NCBI GenBank assembly: GCA_947575935.1
Contig: CANPPM010000092.1
Coordinates: 1-9,702 of the forward strand
Direction of reading: 5' to 3'
DNA: 9,702 nt
DNA from: an uncultured Butyricicoccus sp.
GTDB lineage: Bacteria; Bacillota; Clostridia; Oscillospirales; Butyricicoccaceae
The position numbers and the translations under genes are program-made. Under the pieces are notes generated by a model, which worked only from the letters and a program-made list of their open reading frames with translations, had not been told where the DNA came from and ran no database searches. Positions 1-6,419 of this stretch are shown in pieces. Position 1 is the first letter of the stretch. Each line of letters begins with the position of its first letter.

Positions 1-252
1 CGAAACCAACTGCTTGACCGTAGAGCTGGCAACGTTCTCAACCAATACTTCATCACGAATAAAAATCCCTGTGCATTCCAAACTGTTTTCTACAGTTACA
101 CGGGTCGCAGCAACCGTCGTGACATGATTGCCCAACGCGTGCACGGTCTGCAAAATCAAATACAGCAGTGCAATCGCACCAACCAATACAACGACCGTAT
201 TACTGTTTCGCCGCCTTCGGTATAGCTTTGTTCTTTTTTTTTCTTGTTCCAT
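1..252 (-). CDS. HlyD-like membrane-anchored adaptor protein, N-terminal part (3' end off window)
   Basis: This gene is open from an ATG at 252 to the left edge, giving 84 codons with no stop. A short, very basic cytoplasmic N-terminus (MEQEKKRTKLYRRRRN) is followed by a single hydrophobic segment at about residues 18-37, then an extracytoplasmic stretch containing TGIFIRDE and ending at STVKQLVS. This is the layout of clostridial proteins annotated as HlyD-family periplasmic adaptor subunits: a membrane anchor, then a short 'G-x-hydrophobic-I-R-x-E' strand just before a biotinyl-lipoyl-like domain. That next domain lies outside the window, so family assignment rests on the N-terminus and context. 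A GAGG lies 4 nt before the ATG, which is a little close. The gene starts 23 bp after the hfq stop and is probably in the same transcript. In a Gram-positive cell it would not span an outer membrane, and its substrate cannot be deduced. It could also be an unrelated single-pass membrane protein. Confidence 0.6.
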   Translation of the reverse strand, partial: MEQEKKRTKLYRRRRNSNTVVVLVGAIALLYLILQTVHALGNHVTTVAATRVTVENSLECTGIFIRDEVLVENVASSTVKQLVS

Positions 253-275
253 AGCGCCTCGGTTCTGTCGCCGTC

Positions 276-524
276 TTAAGGAGTTTCGCTGCGCGCCTCC
301 CGTTTCTGATACAATTCAACCCGGCTTTGCGGAATAATTGTCGAAATGGCGTGTTTATAAATCATTTTTTGAACGCCATCACTCTCCAACAACACAACAA
401 AGCTGTCAAAACCACGCACAAGCCCCCGCATCTGGAAGCCATTGGTCAAAAAGACCGTAACCTGCTGCGACTGCTGCCGTATTACATTTAAAAAGCCATC
501 CTGCAAATTGATTTCGTTTTTCAT
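276..524 (-). CDS. hfq: RNA chaperone Hfq
   Basis: This encodes an 82-residue Sm-fold protein that forms a hexameric ring and helps small RNAs and mRNAs bind. The Sm1 region is visible at about residues 22-48 (VTVFLTNGFQMRG, then FDSFVVLLES), and the Sm2 signature KMIYKHAISTIIP lies at about 53-65. The Tyr-Lys-His of the uridine-binding proximal pore is at 56-58. Phe25 and Phe30 match the Gram-positive distal-face pattern rather than the enterobacterial Tyr25/Ile30. The lateral rim is weakly basic: residues 16-19 are RQQS where E. coli has RRER. The C-terminal tail after the Sm core is short. The reading frame is open upstream to 632 inside miaA, but the ATG at 524 has an ideal ribosome site and starts at the usual place for the family, so the longer form is rejected. 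The gene follows miaA by 37 bp, the widely conserved miaA-hfq order. Confidence 0.96.
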   Translation of the reverse strand: MKNEINLQDGFLNVIRQQSQQVTVFLTNGFQMRGLVRGFDSFVVLLESDGVQKMIYKHAISTIIPQSRVELYQKREARSETP

Positions 525-531
525 CGGTGTT

Positions 532-537
532 CCCTCC
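532..537 (-). promoter_or_regulatory. Ribosome binding site deciding the hfq start
   Basis: GGAGGG lies 7 nt before the ATG at 524. It fixes the hfq start at that codon and excludes the in-frame upstream extension into miaA. Confidence 0.85.
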
Positions 538-561
538 ATAAAATTCCAATTTGTGGATTTA

Positions 562-1500
562 TCATACACCGCATGCCTGGAGGAATACTGTCGAATCCTG
601 TAGCAGAGCCGCAAGTTCGGTACCTTCTTCATATCGCAGCCAATGAATGTTTGGATCGCGTCCCAGCCAGGTCAACTGGCGTTTGGCGTAGTTACGGGTG
701 TGCTGCTTCAGCAGAGCAGCGCAGTTTTCCAAGCTGTCTCGTCCCTCAAGGAATGGGATCAGCTCTTTATACCCAATCGCCTGTGCCGCCGTACCGTTGA
801 GTTTGCCAGCCGCCAGCAACGCTGCCGTTTCATCCAACAGACCGCTGCAAAGCATCTGTTCTACGCGACGCTCAATCCGTTCGTATAATATAGAACGGGA
901 AACGGGGCAGAGACCGATTTTATATGCCTCGTATTTGGATTCTGGCCGACGGTTTTGCGCATTAAGCATGCCAATGGTCATGCCAGTTTGATAATAAACC
1001 TCCAAAGCGCGGATCACCCGCTTCAGATTGTTGGGATGCAGCCGCTGTGCACTTTCCGGATCGACGGTACATAAAACCTTGTGTACCGCTTCATTCCCCT
1101 GCTCGGCTGCTAACTGCCGAAACCGTTCCCGAATCCTAGGGTCGGTTTCTTCGCCAGAGAAAACGCTGCATTCAATCAAGGCATCCATATAAAGCCCGGT
1201 CCCACCCACAACGATCGGGATTTTCCCCTGCGCCAACAACGCCTGTGCACAGGAATCGGCTAGTTCGACATACTGCGCGACAGAAAACGATTCGCCTGGT
1301 TCCCGTATGTCTATCAGATGGTGCCGAATCCCCTGCCGCTCTTCCAGGCTAGGCTTGGCAGTACCAATATCCATCCCACGGTAAATCTGCATAGAATCAG
1401 CGGAAAGGATCTCTGTATTCCGCACTTTTGCTAGCGCTACCGACAGCGCTGTTTTACCGCTTGCGGTTGGTCCGCAGATACAGATTAACCGATTTTCCAT
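562..1500 (-). CDS. miaA: tRNA dimethylallyltransferase MiaA
   Basis: This 312-residue protein has the normal family length. It transfers the dimethylallyl group from DMAPP to N6 of A37 in tRNAs that read codons starting with U, giving i6A37. The P-loop GPTASGKT is at 10-17. The conserved block SADSMQIYRGMDIGTAKP is at 33-50, with the likely catalytic Asp at 35. GGTGLY is at 99-104, RVIRALEVY at 161-169, AIGYKEL at 241-247, and the C-terminal RQLTWL at 274-279. The start is ATG at 1500, preceded by a GAGGGAG ribosome site that overlaps the end of mutL; only 11 bp separate the two genes, so they are almost certainly co-transcribed. The product i6A37 is the substrate of MiaB, whose gene lies upstream in the same cluster. 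No key motif is missing. Confidence 0.97.
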   Translation of the reverse strand: MENRLICICGPTASGKTALSVALAKVRNTEILSADSMQIYRGMDIGTAKPSLEERQGIRHHLIDIREPGESFSVAQYVELADSCAQALLAQGKIPIVVGGTGLYMDALIECSVFSGEETDPRIRERFRQLAAEQGNEAVHKVLCTVDPESAQRLHPNNLKRVIRALEVYYQTGMTIGMLNAQNRRPESKYEAYKIGLCPVSRSILYERIERRVEQMLCSGLLDETAALLAAGKLNGTAAQAIGYKELIPFLEGRDSLENCAALLKQHTRNYAKRQLTWLGRDPNIHWLRYEEGTELAALLQDSTVFLQACGV

Positions 1501-1511
1501 TGCGTCTCCCT

Positions 1512-3440
1512 CTACTGATTGACCCGTTTAAATAGTTTATCAAGCTCGTACTTGGTCAGCCGCACGACGGTTGGCCTGCCATGCGGACAAGCGCGCACCT
1601 CCGGGTCGGCCAATACACGATCACACAATCCCTGAAGCTCCAGGGGCTCACTATGCCAACCAGCCTTAATTGCCGCCTTACATGAAACGGTATGAATCAA
1701 ATCTTCCAGCCGATCTGGGGTTGGATCACGGTGATAATTCAGCTTTTCGGCAATTTCAGTCAGTACAGACGGCACATCGCCCACATCCAAATAGGCCGGG
1801 GCAGCACGTACTGCAAAGCTCCCTGCGCCAAAGGGTTCTATATCGAAACCTAATGCGCGCACCTGTTCTATTCCATCGGTCAAAACGACAGCCAGCGGCG
1901 GGGGCAGCTCTGCTACGACAGGGGATAATAACGCTTGCGATGGCACTTCAGACGCCGCGCGCAGTCGGTTAAAAATCATTCGTTCATGCGCGGCATGCTT
2001 GTCAATCAACACGAGTCCGCCCTGTTCTTCGGCGACAATATAGGTATGGAAACATTCCCCCAACACCCGCGCGCCTCCTGTAAATGGAGAAGGTGCAGAC
2101 AGCAATGGCTCTGGTACAGATGCCTGCACTGCATCCGGCTGCTCTCTTCCTGCGTCAGATTCTTGTTCCAGCGCAGGAGCCGGTATAAAGGACACTCTGT
2201 GCGCAAGCTCAGGCCCCGGCGCGCATAGTTCCAAGTCCAAGTCGCTGTCATCACAATCAACATAAGGCATAAAACGGTATCGAGACGGCTCGGAGAAAAT
2301 TGGGGCAGGCGGAGGCAGTGCGCTTCTCGTTGGCTGCGGTATGGGCGGTACATCCAAAGCCGGCTGTACCGCGATTTCCTGCTGTGCCTGCGTCACATGG
2401 TCCTCACGAGGGGCTGCTTCCGGCTGATGCTGTACAAGCGGGATATTGTCTCCCGCTTCCAACGCATTTTTACAGGCAATATAAACTGCTTCAAACACTG
2501 ATTTTTCAAGCGCAAACTTCACCTCGGTCTTTGCCGGATGAACATTTACATCCACCATAGAATACGGAAGGGTCAAAAACACCGCGCCGCTCGGGTATTT
2601 TCCGGTAATAATCGAATTTTTGTAAGCTTCCTCCAGCGCTGCCTGCATCAAACGGCTTTTCACATACCGACCGTTGACAAAAAAATGCTGCATGGCGCGA
2701 TTGGGGCGGGCGCAGTGCGGTTTGGTAATATATCCCCATGCGGTAAACTGATCCCGCTCAAACGCCGCTACTTCGAGCATGTTTTCGACCATCTCACGGC
2801 CAAATACACTAAATACAGGCGTCTTAAGCTGGCCATCGCCCGAGGTGGAAAAAAGTTTCTTCCCATCCCGGATCAAGGAAAAGGCAATTTCAGGATGTGA
2901 CAGCGCTGTATGCTGCACAACCGAAAGGACGTACCCCGCCTCAGTGAAGTCTTTTTTCAGAAATTTCATCCGAGCTGGCGTATTATAGAACAGGTCGCGA
3001 ATGATGATCGTCGTGCCGTCCGGACAGCCCGCCTCCTCTTGTTCGGCAATCTGACCCGCATCAAGGTGCAGATGGATCCCTGCAAGCGTATCTGCCTGTT
3101 TGGTAAACAGATCGATATGTGAGACCGCGGAAATAGCCGCCAACGCCTCCCCGCGAAACCCCAGCGTACCAATGGCAGCGAGATCACGCTCTGTACGCAG
3201 TTTGCTCGTTGCATGACGCCGGAATGCCATCGCCGCATCCTCCCGTGACATCCCGCATCCGTTATCCGCAATGCGAAGGTAAGAAATGCCGCCGTTTTCA
3301 ATTTCAACCACAATACGGGTTGCACCCGCATCGATTGCATTTTCAATCAGTTCTTTTGCAGCTGAGGCCGGCCGCTCAACCACTTCTCCCGCCGCGATCA
3401 AATCTGCAAGATGCGGAGGCAGCTCCTGAATCACTGACAA
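1512..3440 (-). CDS. mutL: DNA mismatch repair protein MutL (endonuclease type)
   Basis: This 642-residue protein couples MutS mismatch recognition to strand incision. The N-terminal GHKL ATPase is complete: ELIENAIDAGAT 30-41, DNGCGM 59-64, ATSK 77-80, GFRGEAL 94-100, FYNTPAR 151-157, and a conserved Lys in HPAKTEVKF 301-309. A proline- and acid-rich linker covers about 335-455. The C-terminal domain has the metal-site motifs of nicking MutL proteins: DKHAAHE 480-486, SCK 586-588, and CPHGRP 618-623, with FKRV near the end. QALLSP at 502-507 sits where B. subtilis MutL has its sliding-clamp contact QEMIVP. The family pattern DQHA(X)2E(X)4E ends in Glu, but here the last position is Asn491. 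The start is TTG, supported by a strong ribosome site and by MSVIQELPPHLADLIAAGEV matching the family N-terminus. It follows mutS after 62 bp. Confidence 0.97.
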   Translation of the reverse strand: MSVIQELPPHLADLIAAGEVVERPASAAKELIENAIDAGATRIVVEIENGGISYLRIADNGCGMSREDAAMAFRRHATSKLRTERDLAAIGTLGFRGEALAAISAVSHIDLFTKQADTLAGIHLHLDAGQIAEQEEAGCPDGTTIIIRDLFYNTPARMKFLKKDFTEAGYVLSVVQHTALSHPEIAFSLIRDGKKLFSTSGDGQLKTPVFSVFGREMVENMLEVAAFERDQFTAWGYITKPHCARPNRAMQHFFVNGRYVKSRLMQAALEEAYKNSIITGKYPSGAVFLTLPYSMVDVNVHPAKTEVKFALEKSVFEAVYIACKNALEAGDNIPLVQHQPEAAPREDHVTQAQQEIAVQPALDVPPIPQPTRSALPPPAPIFSEPSRYRFMPYVDCDDSDLDLELCAPGPELAHRVSFIPAPALEQESDAGREQPDAVQASVPEPLLSAPSPFTGGARVLGECFHTYIVAEEQGGLVLIDKHAAHERMIFNRLRAASEVPSQALLSPVVAELPPPLAVVLTDGIEQVRALGFDIEPFGAGSFAVRAAPAYLDVGDVPSVLTEIAEKLNYHRDPTPDRLEDLIHTVSCKAAIKAGWHSEPLELQGLCDRVLADPEVRACPHGRPTVVRLTKYELDKLFKRVNQ

Positions 3441-3446
3441 ATCTTT

Positions 3447-3454
3447 CCCTCCTT
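3447..3454 (-). promoter_or_regulatory. Ribosome binding site supporting the mutL TTG start
   Basis: AAGGAGGG lies 6 nt before TTG at 3440. The near-perfect site explains how a weak initiation codon is used and fixes the start, since no in-frame ATG lies nearby at the family's normal N-terminus. Confidence 0.85.
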
Positions 3455-3502
3455 CCGTTCAAAATTCCTGCTGTTCGCGCAGCCATCGGCAGCCGGACAA
3501 CA

Positions 3503-6097
3503 TCAGCCCTGCGCTAGCTTTTTCAGTTCATAAAGTGCGTTCATCGCCTCTATTGGCGTCATCGTCTCGACCTGCATGGCACGCAGCCGATCGAGAATCT
3601 GATTGGAATGCAAATCCAGCATAGAAACCTGTGCCTCTTCTTCTTGCTCGATCTCACGCACCTCTACACGTGGCATATTGCTTTCCAAATCCTTCAAGAC
3701 AGCCTTTGCACGCTTGATGACTGCATTGGGCACGCCTGCAAGCTTAGCAACTTCGATACCAAAGCTTTCATCCGCGCCACCAGGTACAATACGCCGCAAA
3801 AAAGTAATATCATCTCCGCGTTTCTTAACCGCAATGTTGTAATTTTTGACCCCGTCGATTAAATTTTCAAGCGCGGTTAACTCATGGTAATTGGTCGCAA
3901 ATAACGTTCGCGCCCCGATTCTTCGCTGATCTGCAGCGTATTCCAATACCGACCGTGCGATACTCATGCCATCATAGGTCGAGGTACCGCGGCCTATTTC
4001 GTCCAAAATCAGCAAGCTGTTTTTGGTCGCATAGCGTAGGATGTCCGCTACCTCACTCATCTCAACCATAAAGGTTGACTGCCCGCCCGAAAGATCATCC
4101 GATGCGCCGACGCGGGTGAACACTCGATCGACCACGCCGATTCTTGCCGACGCGGCAGGCACAAAAGACCCCATCTGTGCCAAAATCGTAATAATAGCAA
4201 CCTGACGCATATAGGTTGATTTTCCCGCCATATTGGGACCGGTGATAATGGCCACACGGTTTTCCCTGCTATCCAGCCTGGTGTCATTCGGGATAAACAG
4301 GCTTTCTTCCAAAACACGTTCCACGACCGGATGCCTGCCGTCCTTAATTGTAATCACACCGGAAAAATCGACCTCCGGACAAGTATAATTCTGCTCGGCT
4401 GCTAGTTCAGACAATGAACACAGCACGTCCAGATGTGCAACCGCCTGTGCCGTCCGCTGAATCCGATGAACTTCAGCGGCAACCTGCTCACGCAGCTGCA
4501 CAAACAGCTCATATTCCAGCGCAGTCAGACGCTCCTGCGCGCCCAACACCGTGCTTTCCAGATCCTTCAGCTCCCCTGTAATATAACGCTCCGCATTTGC
4601 AAGGGTCTGCTTACGGATATAATCATCTGGCACCTGTGATAAAAAAGACTTTGTAACCTCGATGTAATAGCCAAATACACGATTGTACCGGATTTTCAAC
4701 GTCTTTATGCCGGTACGCTCACGCTCACGCTGCTCAATCTCAACAATTTTTCCTTTACCGCCTAAGGCCAGATCTCGCAGTTCGTCGATCTCCGTATGAA
4801 AACCTGAACGGATAAAACCGCCCTCTCGTATGGTAACCGGCGGCTCGTCAACAATGGTGTTCGAAATCGCACCGCGCACATCCTCCAGCAGGTCAATACG
4901 TCCGGTTAGTTCCCGGGACAGCGGCGCCGTCAGTTGGCGGCATACACTGTGCAGCTCTGGAAGACGATCCATCGCCTCCTGCAGGGCGCGCAGGTCGCGG
5001 CAGTTCGCCGTACCATAAACGACCCGTCCGATCAAACGTTCCATATCAAATACCTGTTTTAGCACATCGCTCAGCGAGGTACGCAGCAGAACATCCTTTG
5101 CCAGTTCCCCGACCGAATCCTGCCGTTTTTTGATATGTAAGGGATTCAGCAACGGCTTTTCCAGCCACTGACGAATCAGCCGGGAACCCATTGCCGTTTT
5201 GGTGCGATCGATCACCCACAACAACGATCCTCGTTTCTCCTTACTGCGCATGGTCTCACAAAGCTCCAAATTCCGGCGCGCATTCAAATCCAGCTCCATA
5301 TACTGGCCGCGGCGGTAAACTTCCAGTTTGCCAAGACAAGGCAAACTGGTTTTCTGGGTCTCTGCCAGATAGCACAGCAGGCCGCCGATGCACGATAACA
5401 GGAACGGATGCCCGTCAATACCTGCGGCCGAAAAATCCTGAATTTGAAATTGCGCTGCAATCCTTGCGGAGCTTTCCTGCGGATCAAAACACGCTTCCGG
5501 CATAGGCGAGAAAATCCCCTCCAGCCGCTTGCTGATGAATCCCTGCAGTGCACTGTCTACACAGGCTGTACCGCCCAGCAGCACCTCGCGCGGGCAGAAA
5601 CGCCCCAGCTCAGAATACAGTTCTTCCCGCTCTTCACAGGCAGTTGCAAATACTTCTCCGGTCGAAATATCAGCAAAGCACACCGCTGCTGCGCGATTGT
5701 CACAATATATGCAGGCAAGAAAGTTATTCCGGCGCTCATCCAGCATAGAAGCGTCAATCAGAGTACCTGGCGTGATCATACGGACAATATCCCGCTTTAC
5801 AAGCCCCTTGGCCGTCTTTGGATCCTCCATTTGCTCGCAGATAGCTACCTTATAGCCTCTGCGCACCAGCCGTGCAACATATGCCTCATAACTGTGGAAC
5901 GGCACGCCGCACATCGGCGCACGCTCCTCCTGCCCACAGTCCCGCCCCGTCAGCGTCAGCTCCAACTCACGGGAAGCCAATTTAGCGTCTTCAAAAAACA
6001 TCTCATAGAAATCGCCCAGCCGATAAAACAGGATATAATCCTTATATTTATTTTTGATTTCAAAATATTGCTTCATCATGGGGGTCAATTCAGCCAT
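3503..6097 (-). CDS. mutS: DNA mismatch repair protein MutS
   Basis: This 864-residue protein has the typical length of a MutS1 mismatch-recognition ATPase, which acts as a dimer or tetramer on DNA. The mismatch-reading Phe-X-Glu is at 30-32 (GDFYEMF). The connector, lever and clamp regions follow, with conserved YNRVFGYYIEVTK at about 471-483. In the ATPase, Walker A GPNMAGKST is at 620-628, the signature DDLSGGQSTFMVEM at 667-680, and Walker B LLILDEIGRGTST at 695-707. The next motif reads FATNYHEL (733-740), where the family normally has FATHYHEL, so the switch His is Asn736. QVSML at 823-827, just before the C-terminal helices, lies where other Firmicutes carry a QLSLF-like sliding-clamp contact. 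The start at ATG 6097 gives the TPMMKQY N-terminus seen in homologues, but its ribosome site is weak (AGG about 6 nt upstream). mutL follows 62 bp downstream. Confidence 0.97.
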   Translation of the reverse strand: MAELTPMMKQYFEIKNKYKDYILFYRLGDFYEMFFEDAKLASRELELTLTGRDCGQEERAPMCGVPFHSYEAYVARLVRRGYKVAICEQMEDPKTAKGLVKRDIVRMITPGTLIDASMLDERRNNFLACIYCDNRAAAVCFADISTGEVFATACEEREELYSELGRFCPREVLLGGTACVDSALQGFISKRLEGIFSPMPEACFDPQESSARIAAQFQIQDFSAAGIDGHPFLLSCIGGLLCYLAETQKTSLPCLGKLEVYRRGQYMELDLNARRNLELCETMRSKEKRGSLLWVIDRTKTAMGSRLIRQWLEKPLLNPLHIKKRQDSVGELAKDVLLRTSLSDVLKQVFDMERLIGRVVYGTANCRDLRALQEAMDRLPELHSVCRQLTAPLSRELTGRIDLLEDVRGAISNTIVDEPPVTIREGGFIRSGFHTEIDELRDLALGGKGKIVEIEQRERERTGIKTLKIRYNRVFGYYIEVTKSFLSQVPDDYIRKQTLANAERYITGELKDLESTVLGAQERLTALEYELFVQLREQVAAEVHRIQRTAQAVAHLDVLCSLSELAAEQNYTCPEVDFSGVITIKDGRHPVVERVLEESLFIPNDTRLDSRENRVAIITGPNMAGKSTYMRQVAIITILAQMGSFVPAASARIGVVDRVFTRVGASDDLSGGQSTFMVEMSEVADILRYATKNSLLILDEIGRGTSTYDGMSIARSVLEYAADQRRIGARTLFATNYHELTALENLIDGVKNYNIAVKKRGDDITFLRRIVPGGADESFGIEVAKLAGVPNAVIKRAKAVLKDLESNMPRVEVREIEQEEEAQVSMLDLHSNQILDRLRAMQVETMTPIEAMNALYELKKLAQG

Positions 6098-6132
6098 CGT
6101 TTACCTGCCAATCCACATTTTATCCTATGCCT

Positions 6133-6158
6133 TCCGTCCAATATGATACGCGGACAGA
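6133..6158 (-). repeat. TCTGTCC/GGACGGA inverted repeat about 35 nt before mutS
   Basis: A 7-bp stem with one G-T pair has a 12-nt loop and ends about 35 nt before the mutS ATG. There is no T-run. As RNA it could fold just upstream of the weak mutS ribosome site. Confidence 0.35.
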
Positions 6159-6190
6159 ATGTTCTGCCGTCTTCAACGATCCGGTGCTGT

Positions 6191-6219
6191 GGGAAAACCG
6201 TACGGATGCGAATCTTCCC
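6191..6219 (-). repeat. GGGAA/TTCCC inverted repeat enclosing a CCGTACGG palindrome
   Basis: A 5-bp outer stem encloses a perfect 8-bp palindrome at 6198-6205. It is weak alone and is noted because it lies 2 bp from the 7-bp repeat at 6222-6240. Confidence 0.3.
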
Positions 6220-6221
6220 TA

Positions 6222-6240
6222 CTTTGAAAGCGGTTCAAAG
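6222..6240 (-). repeat. Perfect 7-bp inverted repeat
   Basis: On the minus strand CTTTGAA and TTCAAAG flank a 5-nt loop (CCGCT), with no mismatch. It directly abuts the repeat ending at 6241. It is not followed by a T-run, so it is not a normal rho-independent terminator. It could be an RNA hairpin in a mutS leader or a protein-binding dyad. Confidence 0.5.
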
Positions 6241-6280
6241 CAGGCTCCTCGGAAATTGCCTGGAGTCCACTCCTCTCAGG
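6241..6280 (-). repeat. Two overlapping, mutually exclusive inverted repeats
   Basis: Read on the minus strand, GGAG-TGGA-CTCC (6262-6273) can form a small hairpin, extended by CCT/AGG around a GAGA bulge (6259-6280). The AGG of that outer stem also belongs to a second repeat, CAGGC...GCCTG (6241-6262, 12-nt loop). The two stems therefore compete for the same bases. The stems are short, and chance formation cannot be excluded. Confidence 0.35.
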
Positions 6281-6419
6281 TTTTGAACTTTCTAACTTCA
6301 GCGAAACTGCGGCAACGCGTTTCTCCATGGGTATTTGGGAAGCTGATGCACCGCTTCCTGATGAAATGTGCCTGCTGATATATTCCTTTACAGGTTGCAG
6401 CATACCCGCGGCGAATAGT

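Larger units (their letters stand above)
6098..6419 (-). other. 322-bp gap between miaB and mutS with clustered inverted repeats; possible mutS leader
   Basis: This is the only long gene-free stretch. In the minus direction one frame is open from inside miaB to 6173, but it has no ribosome site and no family resemblance; the other two frames are closed by early stops. A plus-strand frame at 6127-6378 also lacks a ribosome site. B. subtilis has ymcA and cotE at the equivalent place, and neither is recognisable here. The half nearer mutS holds several short inverted repeats, listed separately, and could be an untranslated leader. I see no convincing sigma-A promoter, no run of T after a hairpin, and no match to a riboswitch or T-box that I know. 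It could also be a decayed small gene. Confidence 0.5.

Noticed and set aside
562..600. Possible internal hfq promoter at the end of miaA (TATGAT with TCGACA upstream)
   Set aside because: The spacer is about 22 bp, well outside the workable range, and the -35 match is poor.
525..632. Longer Hfq starting inside miaA
   Set aside because: The extra residues are not part of the Hfq fold, and the ATG at 524 has an ideal GGAGGG site.
6222..6240. Rho-independent terminator after miaB
   Set aside because: The stem is clear, but no T-run follows it on either strand, so it does not fit an intrinsic terminator.
5408..6286. Plus-strand open frame of 292 codons antisense to mutS
   Set aside because: It lies almost entirely opposite the well-conserved mutS, has low-complexity shadow composition, no ribosome site, and no recognisable domain.
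6289..6315. Possible sigma-A promoter for mutS (TTGCCG, 15-bp spacer, TAGAAA)
   Set aside because: Each hexamer matches at only four of six positions and the spacer is too short; this level of match is expected by chance.
6127..6378. Plus-strand open frame of 83 codons in the miaB-mutS gap
   Set aside because: There is no ribosome site before its ATG, it is opposite to every other gene, and the translation resembles nothing I know.
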